Assembly: GCA_019753405.1 (NCBI GenBank)
Contig: JAIKLF010000001.1
Location: 438,789 to 502,788, forward strand
Reading direction: 5' to 3'
DNA length: 64,000 nt
Source of the DNA: Murdochiella sp. Marseille-P8839
GTDB taxonomy: Bacteria; Bacillota; Clostridia; Tissierellales; Peptoniphilaceae
Both the position numbers and the translations under genes were made by a program. Under the pieces are notes generated by a model. That model had not been told where the DNA came from, searched no databases, and was given only the letters and a program-made list of their open reading frames with translations. The stretch's first letter is position 1; the number at the start of each line of letters is the position of its first letter. This document shows, piece after piece, positions 39,265 through 47,362 of the stretch.

Positions 39265-40536
39265 ATGAACAATCAAATTTACCAACGTTATTACGCACTG
39301 CGTCCGGAAACGCTGATGCGCATCACGCTCGCAGAAAAGCTGCTGGCCGAACGTTTTTCCGCTCTGGATGATTTACGTAGCGCCAATCAGCTGAAGGTTC
39401 TTCATGCTATGCAACAAAACGGGCTCAGTCAGTCCGATTTTTATTCCCCGACCGGTTATGGTTATGGCGATACCGGACGTGAAAAGACGGAGCGTATTTT
39501 CCGTGACGTCTTTCATGCCGAGGATGCTCTGGTGCGTGCCGGCATAACCTCAGGCACCCATGCGCTCGCAATCGTACTTTTTGCCCTTGTCGGCCACGGA
39601 CAAACGCTGTTTGCTGCGACCGGCCATCCCTACGATACGTTACAGGAAGTCATCGGTATCAAGGGAGAAGAAGTAGGAACGCTTCTCGAAAGAGGCGCCA
39701 AATACGAGATGTTGCCGTTGGAACACGGGAAAATCAATTTAGCAGCTTTGCCGGAGGCCTTAAAAGCACATCCGCGCCTGGTTCTCCTGCAGCGCTCAAC
39801 CGGCTATACGAATCGTCGTGCATTCACAATTGACGAGCTGGGAGAAGCCATCGCTGTAATTCGCAAGTCTTCACCTGAATCCATCATTTTTGTGGACAAT
39901 TGCTACGGCGAATTCACCGAAACACGAGAGCCTTTGGACGTCGGTGCCGATTTAATAGCGGGATCCCTCATTAAAAATCCGGGCGGCGGTATTGCGATCA
40001 GTGGCGGCTATATTGCCGGGCGCAAAGATCTTGTCGAGCGATGCATGAATCATTTGACGGCACCGGGAATCGGCAAAGATACTGGCCTGAGCTTCGGCAC
40101 GACGCGTCTCACCCTGCAAGGCCTTTTCTTTGCTCCGCACGTAACGATTGAAGCCCTCAAGGGCGCCTTACTTTTTGCGGCCGTCTATGAAGACATGGGC
40201 TATTCCTGTATGCCTGCTCTTTCCGATCCGCGCAGCGATATTATCGAAGCCATTACGCTCGGATCTGGGGAGAAGGTGGAGAAGTTCTGTCATGCCGTGC
40301 AGCAAGCGGCAAGCGTCGGCGCCGATGTATTACCATTGCCTTGGGATATGCCTGGCTATACCGATCCCGTCGTGATGGCATCGGGCGGCTTTATTGACGG
40401 GTCTTCCATTGAAGTGAGTGCTGATGGACCGATGCGCGAACCCTTTATTGTGTATTATCAGGGAGGGATCGTCTACGAGCAGGTTAAATTGGCGTGTTTG
40501 CTGACGGTGGAAGCGCTGAATCAACTGAATGATTAA
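39265..40536 (+). CDS. PLP-dependent methionine gamma-lyase-like protein (YnbB family)
   Basis: A 423-residue enzyme of the family once called aluminium-resistance protein or methionine gamma-lyase-like (YnbB in Bacillus). The PLP lysine lies in GSLIKNPGGG, with FVDNCYGEFTE and the GITSGTHALAIVLFALV cofactor region before it. Members are fold-type I Cys/Met-metabolism-like enzymes, but the true substrate is unsettled. It follows miaA as in Bacillus. The ATG at 39265 has AAAAGGAAAACC upstream; an in-frame ATG at 39241 is less likely as it has no ribosome site. Confidence 0.93.
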   Translation: MNNQIYQRYYALRPETLMRITLAEKLLAERFSALDDLRSANQLKVLHAMQQNGLSQSDFYSPTGYGYGDTGREKTERIFRDVFHAEDALVRAGITSGTHALAIVLFALVGHGQTLFAATGHPYDTLQEVIGIKGEEVGTLLERGAKYEMLPLEHGKINLAALPEALKAHPRLVLLQRSTGYTNRRAFTIDELGEAIAVIRKSSPESIIFVDNCYGEFTETREPLDVGADLIAGSLIKNPGGGIAISGGYIAGRKDLVERCMNHLTAPGIGKDTGLSFGTTRLTLQGLFFAPHVTIEALKGALLFAAVYEDMGYSCMPALSDPRSDIIEAITLGSGEKVEKFCHAVQQAASVGADVLPLPWDMPGYTDPVVMASGGFIDGSSIEVSADGPMREPFIVYYQGGIVYEQVKLACLLTVEALNQLND

Positions 40537-40567
40537 CAGAGGTTTAACACTCCGTTTATAAGAAATT

Positions 40568-40627
40568 TTTCCGTGTGTCGTAAGTTAAGACTTGGAATGT
40601 TTTAGCTCGTTCCACGGAAATTTTTTT
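40568..40627 (+). terminator. Possible terminator after the methionine gamma-lyase-like gene
   Basis: TTTCCGTG (40568-40575) pairs with CACGGAAA (40613-40620), followed by seven T. The 37-base loop is long, so it is weaker than the other terminators. A further short hairpin may lie in the loop. Confidence 0.4.
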
Positions 40628-40647
40628 ATTCTCAAAAGGAGGCCTCA

Positions 40648-43029
40648 GTGAATCAACCCAACTATATTAAGACCTGTTCGCGCATGCTCGCCATGGTCAC
40701 CGCAGCAAGCATTGCTATGTCTACCGGAGTCGTTGCCGAGCGGTCGAACGTAGCAAAAGCTCCTCAACCGGTCGAAGATAATTCTTCCGTTGTCATGCAA
40801 GCCGATGTTTCTACCTCTTTATCAGAAGAGAACCTTTCGTCTTCACAAGAAAATAGGGAAACCATTGAAGAAGAATCCTTAGAAATTGCCAAAGAAACAT
40901 CCCCTTCCGCTATTTCACGTCAAAGCGCGGACAATAAAGTCATGAGCGTTTCCGAATTGCTGAATTCCTCGTACCGCAAAGGGGACGAAGTTACCGTCGA
41001 AGGCTACATTGTCGGCTCCATTCCGGATGGATATCATCCGGAATTAGCGATACCCGGTAAAAGTGAACATTGGGGCTATAATTTAGCCCTTGCCGATGAT
41101 CCGAACGAAACGTCTATAAAGAAAATCTTTGTCGGTGACTTTTTATCCGCGGGGCTTACTGATTATATTCTTGAGGAGCATCCTGAGTTAATGCGCAGAA
41201 AAGCACGCATTCATGTGATTTTGAGTAGTTCTCGTGGCGATCGCACAGGCATGCCATATGGTTTTGAGAACATTCAAATCACGATTCTGCCAGAGGAAGC
41301 AAAAGGTATAACGGCGACCTTCGACTATAACGAAGATGCCCCGGAAGGTGTCGTTGCGCCTGATGCCATTACGGCAAAAGACGGTAAGATCACTCTGCCG
41401 ATGCCGAAAGAAATGAAGAAAGGCGAGAAGGAATTCATCTGCTGGAAAAAGCTAAACAATAAAACAGGTTTTATTGAGGGATCGTGGCAACCGGGAGATG
41501 CAGTAACTCTTACGGAGGACACTACTTTTGTGGGCAAATGGCGTAAACCGGCATGGGCCGTACGTCTCACCTTCAAAGATGAACAGGGCAACATCATTAA
41601 GGACGATGCTACCTTGGCTACCTTTAAAGCTTCCTTGATTGGAGATAACGGGGTTGTTATCAAGAGTAGTGATTACGCTATTTCCAGTTTGCTTATTTAC
41701 GATGAGGATAGCCAAAAATACATTCCACGTGGCGAATACCGCTTAAACATCGATCTTTCCGGTAGTCAATACTCCTTTGTTTCGGCAACCTTGGACAATA
41801 GATACTATGATCAGAAAAAACATGAGATGATAACGGAGCATACTGCTTTTAATCCGGCGTCGGAAAAGATGATGATTCCCAGACCCGGCGTAAAAACGGA
41901 AATAGATACGAACTTCTTGGTTACCGTTGTTGTTAAAAAGAATTCCTCGGTCAAGGCAACTTTCGAATATGACAAAAATGCACCACAAGGTTTTACCGCA
42001 CCTGACGCTATCTCGGCAACGGACGGTAAGGTGACATTGCCGCTGCCTAAAAAGACTGTTTCCGGAGATACGCAGTTTATCGGCTGGAAAGATGCGGATA
42101 CTAAGGCCATCGTTCAGCCGGGTATGAAAGTTTCTATTGAACAATCCAAAACATTTATTGGCGTTTGGCAAAAAGCGTACTGGTCCGTGAATCTTACGTT
42201 AAAGGATTCGTCAGATCAGAATATTACCGAAAAAGCCTATCCTTCTATCAAATCCGTCACCTTAAAGGATAAGCAGGGACGTGAATTGCCCGGCGTTTAT
42301 GACAAAGAGAAGAATGTAATCTCCTTCTATAAGGCGCCTGAGACGGAAAATGCAACCGCCCTCTTTGCTGCAAGCGCTGCCAGTACGTCGCCCATGACAG
42401 AGAACGGTTATCTGTTACGCGGCACCTATGAGCTGCAGCTTAACTTCAAAGACGACACCTATCAAACGGTCTCTGCTACATTAAACGGAGAAGACTTTAA
42501 CCTGACCTCCGGAACGATTGCTGTGCCGGAAGAAAAAATGGGTGTGACGGCCGATGATACGCAGGAATTGGTTATTATGCTGTCGCAAGCAAAACAGTCC
42601 TCTGATAGCTCCTCTTCGGCGTCTTCTTCCGACGATGCTTCGTCAGATAGCAGTACGCAGGGAGGAAATCATACGACACCCACGGACCATTCCGATAAAA
42701 CAGGAGATGCGTCACAATCGCAAGCCTCTAAAGATTCTGAGACAACGCACGAGCAAGAGCCTATCGAGCAGCCCACGGCTTCCGATACATCGGAACCGAC
42801 TGTGCCCAAGGAAGAAGAGCACCCGACAGAATCTGAAACGGAGCAAGCACAGGAAGAAAACGCAAGGAACACGTCTTCTTCATCGAAGGGTCAAAAAGCA
42901 CCTACACCTATCAATTTGAATCAAAAAGGGATCTCTCCCAAAACGGGGGACATCACACTGCTTTCTTTCGCGGGAACCGCAGTACTTGCAGCAGGAGCTT
43001 TTGTGGCAAGCAAGCATAAACAACGTTAA
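40648..43029 (+). CDS. Cell-wall-anchored surface protein with duplicated domains and SPKTGD sorting signal
   Basis: A 793-residue exported protein. Residues 1 to about 31 form a signal peptide ending near VVA. A low-complexity part follows, then a DUF6359-like OB-type domain at about 98-216 (VSELLNSSYRKGDEVTVEGYI). Two tandem copies of an about 210-residue unit follow (223-432 and 437-648), each opening with ATFxYxxxAPxGxxAPDAI and ending with a YxxVSATL stretch and a VVVK/VIML strand. A Ser/Thr/Glu-rich stalk (about 650-750) leads to SPKTGD at 763, a hydrophobic segment and KHKQR, a sortase-type signal with S for the usual L. The GTG start has AAAAGGAGG. Function is probably adhesion or surface display; this is inference. 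Confidence 0.9.
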   Translation: MNQPNYIKTCSRMLAMVTAASIAMSTGVVAERSNVAKAPQPVEDNSSVVMQADVSTSLSEENLSSSQENRETIEEESLEIAKETSPSAISRQSADNKVMSVSELLNSSYRKGDEVTVEGYIVGSIPDGYHPELAIPGKSEHWGYNLALADDPNETSIKKIFVGDFLSAGLTDYILEEHPELMRRKARIHVILSSSRGDRTGMPYGFENIQITILPEEAKGITATFDYNEDAPEGVVAPDAITAKDGKITLPMPKEMKKGEKEFICWKKLNNKTGFIEGSWQPGDAVTLTEDTTFVGKWRKPAWAVRLTFKDEQGNIIKDDATLATFKASLIGDNGVVIKSSDYAISSLLIYDEDSQKYIPRGEYRLNIDLSGSQYSFVSATLDNRYYDQKKHEMITEHTAFNPASEKMMIPRPGVKTEIDTNFLVTVVVKKNSSVKATFEYDKNAPQGFTAPDAISATDGKVTLPLPKKTVSGDTQFIGWKDADTKAIVQPGMKVSIEQSKTFIGVWQKAYWSVNLTLKDSSDQNITEKAYPSIKSVTLKDKQGRELPGVYDKEKNVISFYKAPETENATALFAASAASTSPMTENGYLLRGTYELQLNFKDDTYQTVSATLNGEDFNLTSGTIAVPEEKMGVTADDTQELVIMLSQAKQSSDSSSSASSSDDASSDSSTQGGNHTTPTDHSDKTGDASQSQASKDSETTHEQEPIEQPTASDTSEPTVPKEEEHPTESETEQAQEENARNTSSSSKGQKAPTPINLNQKGISPKTGDITLLSFAGTAVLAAGAFVASKHKQR

Positions 43030-43062
43030 AGCTATAGGAAGTGGATTGGTCAGGATTAAAAC

Positions 43063-43110
43063 GAATAAGCAACGGCTTTCGGCTGCGGTCGTCGGCCGTT
43101 GTTTATTTTA
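43063..43110 (+). terminator. Terminator after the surface protein gene
   Basis: AATAAGCAACGGC (43064-43076) pairs with GCCGTTGTTTATT (43095-43107), 13 pairs with one G-U, around an 18-base loop, then a T-rich end. It separates the surface gene from the LexA-boxed LysM gene. Confidence 0.7.
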
Positions 43111-43176
43111 TGAGGTAAGGCTTGTGGGGCTGATCGCTTAAAATGACTGCCGTGTTTTATGTTCTTTATATTTTTC

Positions 43177-43205
43177 TTGACAGCGAACATTTGTTCGATT
43201 ATACT
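43177..43205 (+). promoter_or_regulatory. Strong promoter of the LysM gene
   Basis: Consensus TTGACA (43177-43182), 17-base spacer, TATACT (43200-43205). A LexA box fills most of the spacer. Confidence 0.9.
43184..43197 (+). promoter_or_regulatory. LexA (SOS) box 1, within the promoter spacer
   Basis: CGAACATTTGTTCG is a perfect match to the Gram-positive LexA/DinR consensus CGAAC-N4-GTTCG. It lies between -35 and -10, so LexA binding should block RNA polymerase until DNA damage. Confidence 0.88.
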
Positions 43206-43215
43206 AAAACCATCA

Positions 43216-43229
43216 AGAACAAATGTTCG
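43216..43229 (+). promoter_or_regulatory. LexA box 2, downstream of the -10
   Basis: AGAACAAATGTTCG fits the LexA consensus at all but the first base. Its centre is 32 bases, about three helix turns, from box 1, so two repressor dimers could sit on one face. Confidence 0.75.
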
Positions 43230-43243
43230 ATACGGGAGGGGTT

Positions 43244-43552
43244 ATGAAACACACAGTCATTGTTCATCCGAAACGGTTCTATGCATTTACAACTGCTGCT
43301 ATTTTGTTTATCGCATTGACGATTACATTTTTGGTCGGTTTTGCTTCCGATCGTTCTTCTTCGGCAGCATCGGCTTCTTCGGCAAGAACGGTGATTGTAC
43401 GGGAAGGGGACACCGTATGGAGTATGGCGCTTCCCTTAGCTAAAGCCTCAAACCGTGATGTCCGTGACGTCGTTCGTGATATTTATCGCATCAATAATCT
43501 TTCTTCTTCCGGTATTCATCCGGGACAAAAGTTGCGTATTCCACTGAACTAA
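43244..43552 (+). CDS. Small LysM-domain membrane protein, YneA-like SOS division inhibitor
   Basis: A 102-residue protein with one N-terminal membrane segment (FYAFTTAAILFIALTITFLV), a short Ser/Ala-rich spacer, and a C-terminal LysM domain (VREGDTVWSMALPLA, IYRINNLSSSGIHPGQKLRIPL). In Bacillus and relatives YneA has the same plan and halts division during the SOS response. The two LexA boxes over its promoter support that role. In Bacillus yneA lies beside lexA; lexA is not in this window. ATG 43244 is chosen because GGGAGGGG precedes it; an earlier in-frame ATG at 43223 lies inside LexA box 2. A surface peptidoglycan-binding protein of other use is the alternative. Confidence 0.85.
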   Translation: MKHTVIVHPKRFYAFTTAAILFIALTITFLVGFASDRSSSAASASSARTVIVREGDTVWSMALPLAKASNRDVRDVVRDIYRINNLSSSGIHPGQKLRIPLN

Positions 43553-43587
43553 CAGCGAATAGCGGATACAATTACCTTCACCATGGA

Positions 43588-43615
43588 CGGGGAGCGAGTT
43601 GCTCCTCGTTTTTCT
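43588..43615 (+). terminator. Terminator after the LysM gene
   Basis: CGGGGAGC (43588-43595) pairs with GCTCCTCG (43601-43608), one G-U pair, 5-base loop, then TTTTTCTTTT. Confidence 0.8.
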
Positions 43616-43653
43616 TTTCCTCCGTTAGATTTTACGGTTTTACCAAGAATGTC

Positions 43654-43662
43654 TGCTATAAT
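43654..43662 (+). promoter_or_regulatory. Extended -10 promoter of the ABC transporter operon
   Basis: TGCTATAAT, with TATAAT at 43657-43662. No strong -35 is seen. The same TGCTATAAT occurs before the ThrE-like gene. Confidence 0.65.
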
Positions 43663-43669
43663 AATTAAA

Positions 43670-43681
43670 GATAACGTTATC
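43670..43681 (+). promoter_or_regulatory. 12-bp palindrome at the start of the ABC transporter transcript
   Basis: GATAACGTTATC is a perfect palindrome located 8 bases after the -10 box, about where transcription should begin. It could be an operator for an unknown regulator. No second copy was found in the window by eye. Confidence 0.4.
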
Positions 43682-43700
43682 ATGTGATGAGGAGGAGTCC

Positions 43701-45239
43701 ATGGCGCAAACAGTGATCGAAATGAGCCATATTACCAAAACCTTCCCCGGTGTCGTAGCCAACAGCGACGTGTCCATTGCCCTGCATAAAGGCGAAATTC
43801 TTGCTCTTCTCGGTGAAAATGGAGCGGGAAAGTCTACGCTGATGTCTATTCTTTTTGGACTCTATGAGGCCGACAGCGGAGAAATTTTGGTCAACGGCGA
43901 GCCGACCAGGATCAAGGATCCGAACGATGCCACGCGCTACGGCATCGGCATGGTCCATCAACATTTTAAGCTGGTACCGAACTTCACGGTTCTTGAAAAT
44001 GTTGTATTGGGTGTGGAAACGACCAAGATGGGCTTTTTACAAATGGACGAAGCGCGTAAACGAGTGATGGCTCTTTCAGAGCAGTACCACTTTCAGATTG
44101 ATCCGGACGATAAGATCGAGGATATTTCCGTCGGTCAGCAACAGCGTGTCGAGATCATCAAGATGCTTTATCGCGATAACGACATTTTGATTTTTGACGA
44201 ACCTACGGCGGTGTTGACGCCACAGGAAATTGATGAGCTTCTGGACATCATGAAAATGCTTGTTCAGGAAGGAAAGTCGATTATTTTCATTACGCATAAA
44301 TTAAATGAAATCAAGGCGGTAGCCGATACGGTAACGGTCCTACGAAAAGGGAAAGTGGTGGATACGGTACCGGCAAATGCGGTGAGCATCGAAGAGATGA
44401 GCCGTATGATGGTTGGACGTAAAGTCAATCTTTCTTTCACTCTTGAGCCGCGTCCCCTGGGCGAAACGGTTCTTAGCGTGCGTGACTTAACTCTTGATCA
44501 ACCGCGTGATGGTCAAAAAACCCTTTCCCGTATCAATCTCGATGTGCGGAAGGGAGAGATTGTCTGCATTGCTGGTGTGGACGGCAATGGCCAATCCGAG
44601 TTTGTCTATGCTTTAACAGGACTTATCGATAATGTGCACGGCTCCATTATGCTCAATGGCGAGGAGGTGCTCAACCGTTCTATTCGCTATCGTAATACGC
44701 ACGGCATGGCGCATGTACCGGAGGATCGTCATCGGTATGGGCTGGTTCTGGATTATGATCTTGGCCAAAATCTGGTGCTGCAGAATTATTTTGAAGAACC
44801 GTTCCAAAAAAAGGGCTGGATTCAATTTGACGAAGCGGATAAGTATGCCAATTCTTTAATCGCCATGTATGATGTGCGTGCCGGTCGCGGACCGCGTACC
44901 GTTGCACGATCCATGTCCGGCGGAAATCAACAAAAAGCCATAGTCGCCCGTGAAATGGAACGGGAACATGATCTCTTAATCGCTGTCCAGCCGACACGTG
45001 GTCTGGACGTCGGTGCGATATCGTATATTCATCAACAGCTCATCGCAGAGCGCGATGAAGGGAAGGGCGTATTGCTTATTTCCTTTGAATTGAGTGAGGT
45101 TTTGGGCATTTCCGATCGTATTTTAGTCATTCACCATGGCGAAATCGTAGCGGAATTAAAACCGAAAGAGACAACGGAAGAAGAGCTTGGCCTCTATATG
45201 TCCGGAGCAAAGCGCATGGAGGTGAACCATGAAAACTAA
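43701..45239 (+). CDS. Nucleoside/sugar-type ABC transporter, double-domain ATPase
   Basis: A 512-residue ATPase with two ABC domains, as in YufO/NupO and RbsA-type importers. The first domain has Walker A GENGAGKST, signature SVGQQQRVEI and Walker B LIFDEPTAVLTP. The second has VDGNGQSEF as a changed P-loop, signature SGGNQQKAI, and AVQPTRGLDVGA. With the two permeases and the BmpA-type lipoprotein that follow, it fits a guanosine/nucleoside importer (nupNOPQ-like). GGAGGAG precedes the ATG. Confidence 0.94.
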   Translation: MAQTVIEMSHITKTFPGVVANSDVSIALHKGEILALLGENGAGKSTLMSILFGLYEADSGEILVNGEPTRIKDPNDATRYGIGMVHQHFKLVPNFTVLENVVLGVETTKMGFLQMDEARKRVMALSEQYHFQIDPDDKIEDISVGQQQRVEIIKMLYRDNDILIFDEPTAVLTPQEIDELLDIMKMLVQEGKSIIFITHKLNEIKAVADTVTVLRKGKVVDTVPANAVSIEEMSRMMVGRKVNLSFTLEPRPLGETVLSVRDLTLDQPRDGQKTLSRINLDVRKGEIVCIAGVDGNGQSEFVYALTGLIDNVHGSIMLNGEEVLNRSIRYRNTHGMAHVPEDRHRYGLVLDYDLGQNLVLQNYFEEPFQKKGWIQFDEADKYANSLIAMYDVRAGRGPRTVARSMSGGNQQKAIVAREMEREHDLLIAVQPTRGLDVGAISYIHQQLIAERDEGKGVLLISFELSEVLGISDRILVIHHGEIVAELKPKETTEEELGLYMSGAKRMEVNHEN

Positions 45240-46296
45240 GCGTTTAGGTTTCCAAAAAGCACTGCCATCTCTTATTGCCATACTCATCGGACTTGTGGTC
45301 GGCATTGCCATTATTATTTTCACCAACCCCTCCGCTGCGGGGGAGGCGATTCCGAATTTCTTCCGTGGGCCGTTTTTAAACAGCATGGCCGGCGTCGGTA
45401 ACCTGTTTTATTATGCTACACCTTTGCTGATGACGGGCCTGTCGGTTGGATTTGCTTTTCAAACCGGTCTCTTTAATATCGGCGCTTCGGGACAGTTTTT
45501 ATTCGGCGGCTTTATGGTAATTCTGCTCTGCAATCGCCTGGAACGCTTTGTTCCGGCCTTTGTGATGTGGCCGGTGGCGCTTCTCGTCTCGGCTCTTGCC
45601 GGTGCGTTCCTGGGTGCCATCGTAGGAATGCTGAAGGCTTATCGCAATGTCAACGAGGTCATCACGTGCATTATGCTCAATTACACGACGATGTATCTGG
45701 TAAATGACCTTATTAAGCGGCTGAATATTTACAATCTTTTCCGCAACACGACCATGGCGATCAACACTGCCGTACCGCGTTTTGGCTTTGATGTTCTTTT
45801 TCCTGGTACTTTTGCCGGCGGCGGATTTCTCATCGGACTGGCAATGGTCGTGGTATTGCATTTGATTCTTAAAAAGACGACCTTCGGCTTTGAAATGCAG
45901 GCCGTGGGCTTAAATCGTCATGCGGCTAAATATGCCGGCATCAATGAAAATGCCAGCATTATTAAATCCATGGCTATTTCCGGCGCTATGGCCGGTCTCG
46001 GCGGTGGGCTCTTTTACCTTTCCGGTGCAGGAACCGCTATTGCCGTAGTAGATGTTCTTCCTCAGCAAGGCTTTGACGGCATCGCTGTGGCTTTACTGGG
46101 TCTTAGTGAACCGATCGGTATTTTATTTTCGGCTCTGTTCTTTTCGTACCTCAATATGGGCGGACAGGCGATTCAAACACTTGGCTACGCACCGGAACTG
46201 ATCACGATTATCATTTCCTTTATTCTTTATGTTTCCGCCCTTTCTGTTCTTTTCCGTCGTTTGTTAAACCGTAGAGAAAAAGAGGAGGGCAAATAA
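45229..46296 (+). CDS. Nucleoside-type ABC transporter permease 1
   Basis: A 355-residue BPD_transp_2-family permease with about eight to ten hydrophobic segments. The start overlaps the ATPase gene by 11 bases and the stop touches the next permease. Conserved elements include FNIGASGQFLFGG, RNVNEVITCIMLNY and AVGLNRHAAKYAGIN. It matches the larger permease (YufP/NupP) of nucleoside importers, which carries an extra N-terminal segment. Confidence 0.92.
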   Translation: MKTKRLGFQKALPSLIAILIGLVVGIAIIIFTNPSAAGEAIPNFFRGPFLNSMAGVGNLFYYATPLLMTGLSVGFAFQTGLFNIGASGQFLFGGFMVILLCNRLERFVPAFVMWPVALLVSALAGAFLGAIVGMLKAYRNVNEVITCIMLNYTTMYLVNDLIKRLNIYNLFRNTTMAINTAVPRFGFDVLFPGTFAGGGFLIGLAMVVVLHLILKKTTFGFEMQAVGLNRHAAKYAGINENASIIKSMAISGAMAGLGGGLFYLSGAGTAIAVVDVLPQQGFDGIAVALLGLSEPIGILFSALFFSYLNMGGQAIQTLGYAPELITIIISFILYVSALSVLFRRLLNRREKEEGK

Positions 46297-47255
46297 TGGA
46301 TATTGTAATTTTTATCTTTCAACAGATGCTGAATTTTGCAATTCCTCTTCTGGTCGTCGCCCTTGCCGCCATGTTTTCCGAGCGAAGCGGGGTCATTAAT
46401 ATCGGGTTGGAAGGAATTATGGTCATCGGCGCATTTGCCGGCACGCTTTACCTGCATGTTGTAAACGATGCCGGTCAGGAAGTAACCATGGCTCACCTCT
46501 GGGTAGCGATTGCTCTGTCCATTCTTGCCGGGACAGTGTATTCCGCCTTCCACGCCTTCGCGTCTATCAATATGTTTGCGGATCAGACCATCTCCGGTAC
46601 GGCAATTAATATGTTTGCCGGGGCCTTTGCTATCTTTGTCGCCCGTTCGTTAATCGGCATTCAACAGATTTCCTTTACGGGGCATTTTACGATAACTGAA
46701 GTGCCTGTCTTGAGCAAGATCCCGCTCATCGGTCCCATACTTTTTCAAAATGTTTATGTGACGACCTATCTTGTTCTTATCCTCTGGCTGGTTTCAACCA
46801 TCGTTTTGTATAAGACATCATTTGGTCTTCGTCTGCGTTCTGCCGGTGAATATCCGCAGGCAACCGATGCGGCCGGCGTGTCCGTCGCACGTATTCGCTG
46901 GGCGGGCGTACTGATTTCTGGCGCTCTCGGCGGACTCGGCGGTTTAGCCTATATTTTGCCGGTATCAACGGAGTTTAACGGTACCGTAGCCGGCTACGGA
47001 TTTTTAGCCATCGCAGTTCTCATCTTCGGACAATGGAATCCGATTTCGATCGGTCTCGCCGCTTTTTTCTTCGGTCTGTTGAAAGCACTATCGTCGATCT
47101 ATTCGGGAATTCCTTTCCTCTACAACCTCGGTATTCCGCAATTTGTTTATCAGATATTACCCTATGTCATTACGATACTTTTGCTGGCCTTTACCAGCAA
47201 GAAAACCCGCGCGCCGGCAGCGGAAGGGAGGCCGTTTGACAAAGGACAACGCTAG
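46296..47255 (+). CDS. Nucleoside-type ABC transporter permease 2
   Basis: A 319-residue permease, smaller partner of the preceding gene (YufQ/NupQ type). Family elements are ERSGVINIGLEGIMVIGAFAG near the start, FADQTISGTAINMFA and RSAGEYPQATDAAGVSVARIRW. It starts one base into the previous stop. After it the operon has a 107-base gap with a promoter for the lipoprotein gene. Confidence 0.92.
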   Translation: MDIVIFIFQQMLNFAIPLLVVALAAMFSERSGVINIGLEGIMVIGAFAGTLYLHVVNDAGQEVTMAHLWVAIALSILAGTVYSAFHAFASINMFADQTISGTAINMFAGAFAIFVARSLIGIQQISFTGHFTITEVPVLSKIPLIGPILFQNVYVTTYLVLILWLVSTIVLYKTSFGLRLRSAGEYPQATDAAGVSVARIRWAGVLISGALGGLGGLAYILPVSTEFNGTVAGYGFLAIAVLIFGQWNPISIGLAAFFFGLLKALSSIYSGIPFLYNLGIPQFVYQILPYVITILLLAFTSKKTRAPAAEGRPFDKGQR

Positions 47256-47272
47256 CGCGACAATCTTTTCGG

Positions 47273-47301
47273 TTGTGTTAAGCACATGTTTCGTTTACAC
47301 T
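47273..47301 (+). promoter_or_regulatory. Promoter for the BmpA-type lipoprotein gene
   Basis: TTGTGT (47273-47278), 17-base spacer, TACACT (47296-47301). This lets the binding protein be made in excess over the membrane parts. A GTTCGAAC palindrome (47315-47322) lies just downstream. Confidence 0.6.
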
Positions 47302-47362
47302 GAAGTTGCGTAAAGTTCGAACCAAGTAACCCATCGAACGAGGAGAAAGAAAGAAGGAGACG

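Noticed and set aside
38356-39285. 309-residue minus-strand frame
   Set aside because: Antisense to miaA, whose P-loop and other motifs are intact.
42592-42890. Repeat-like Ser-rich DNA as a possible CRISPR or tandem array
   Set aside because: It is coding low-complexity stalk sequence without regular spacer units.
43223-43243. Earlier ATG for the LysM protein
   Set aside because: It lies inside LexA box 2 and has no ribosome site; GGGAGGGG serves ATG 43244.
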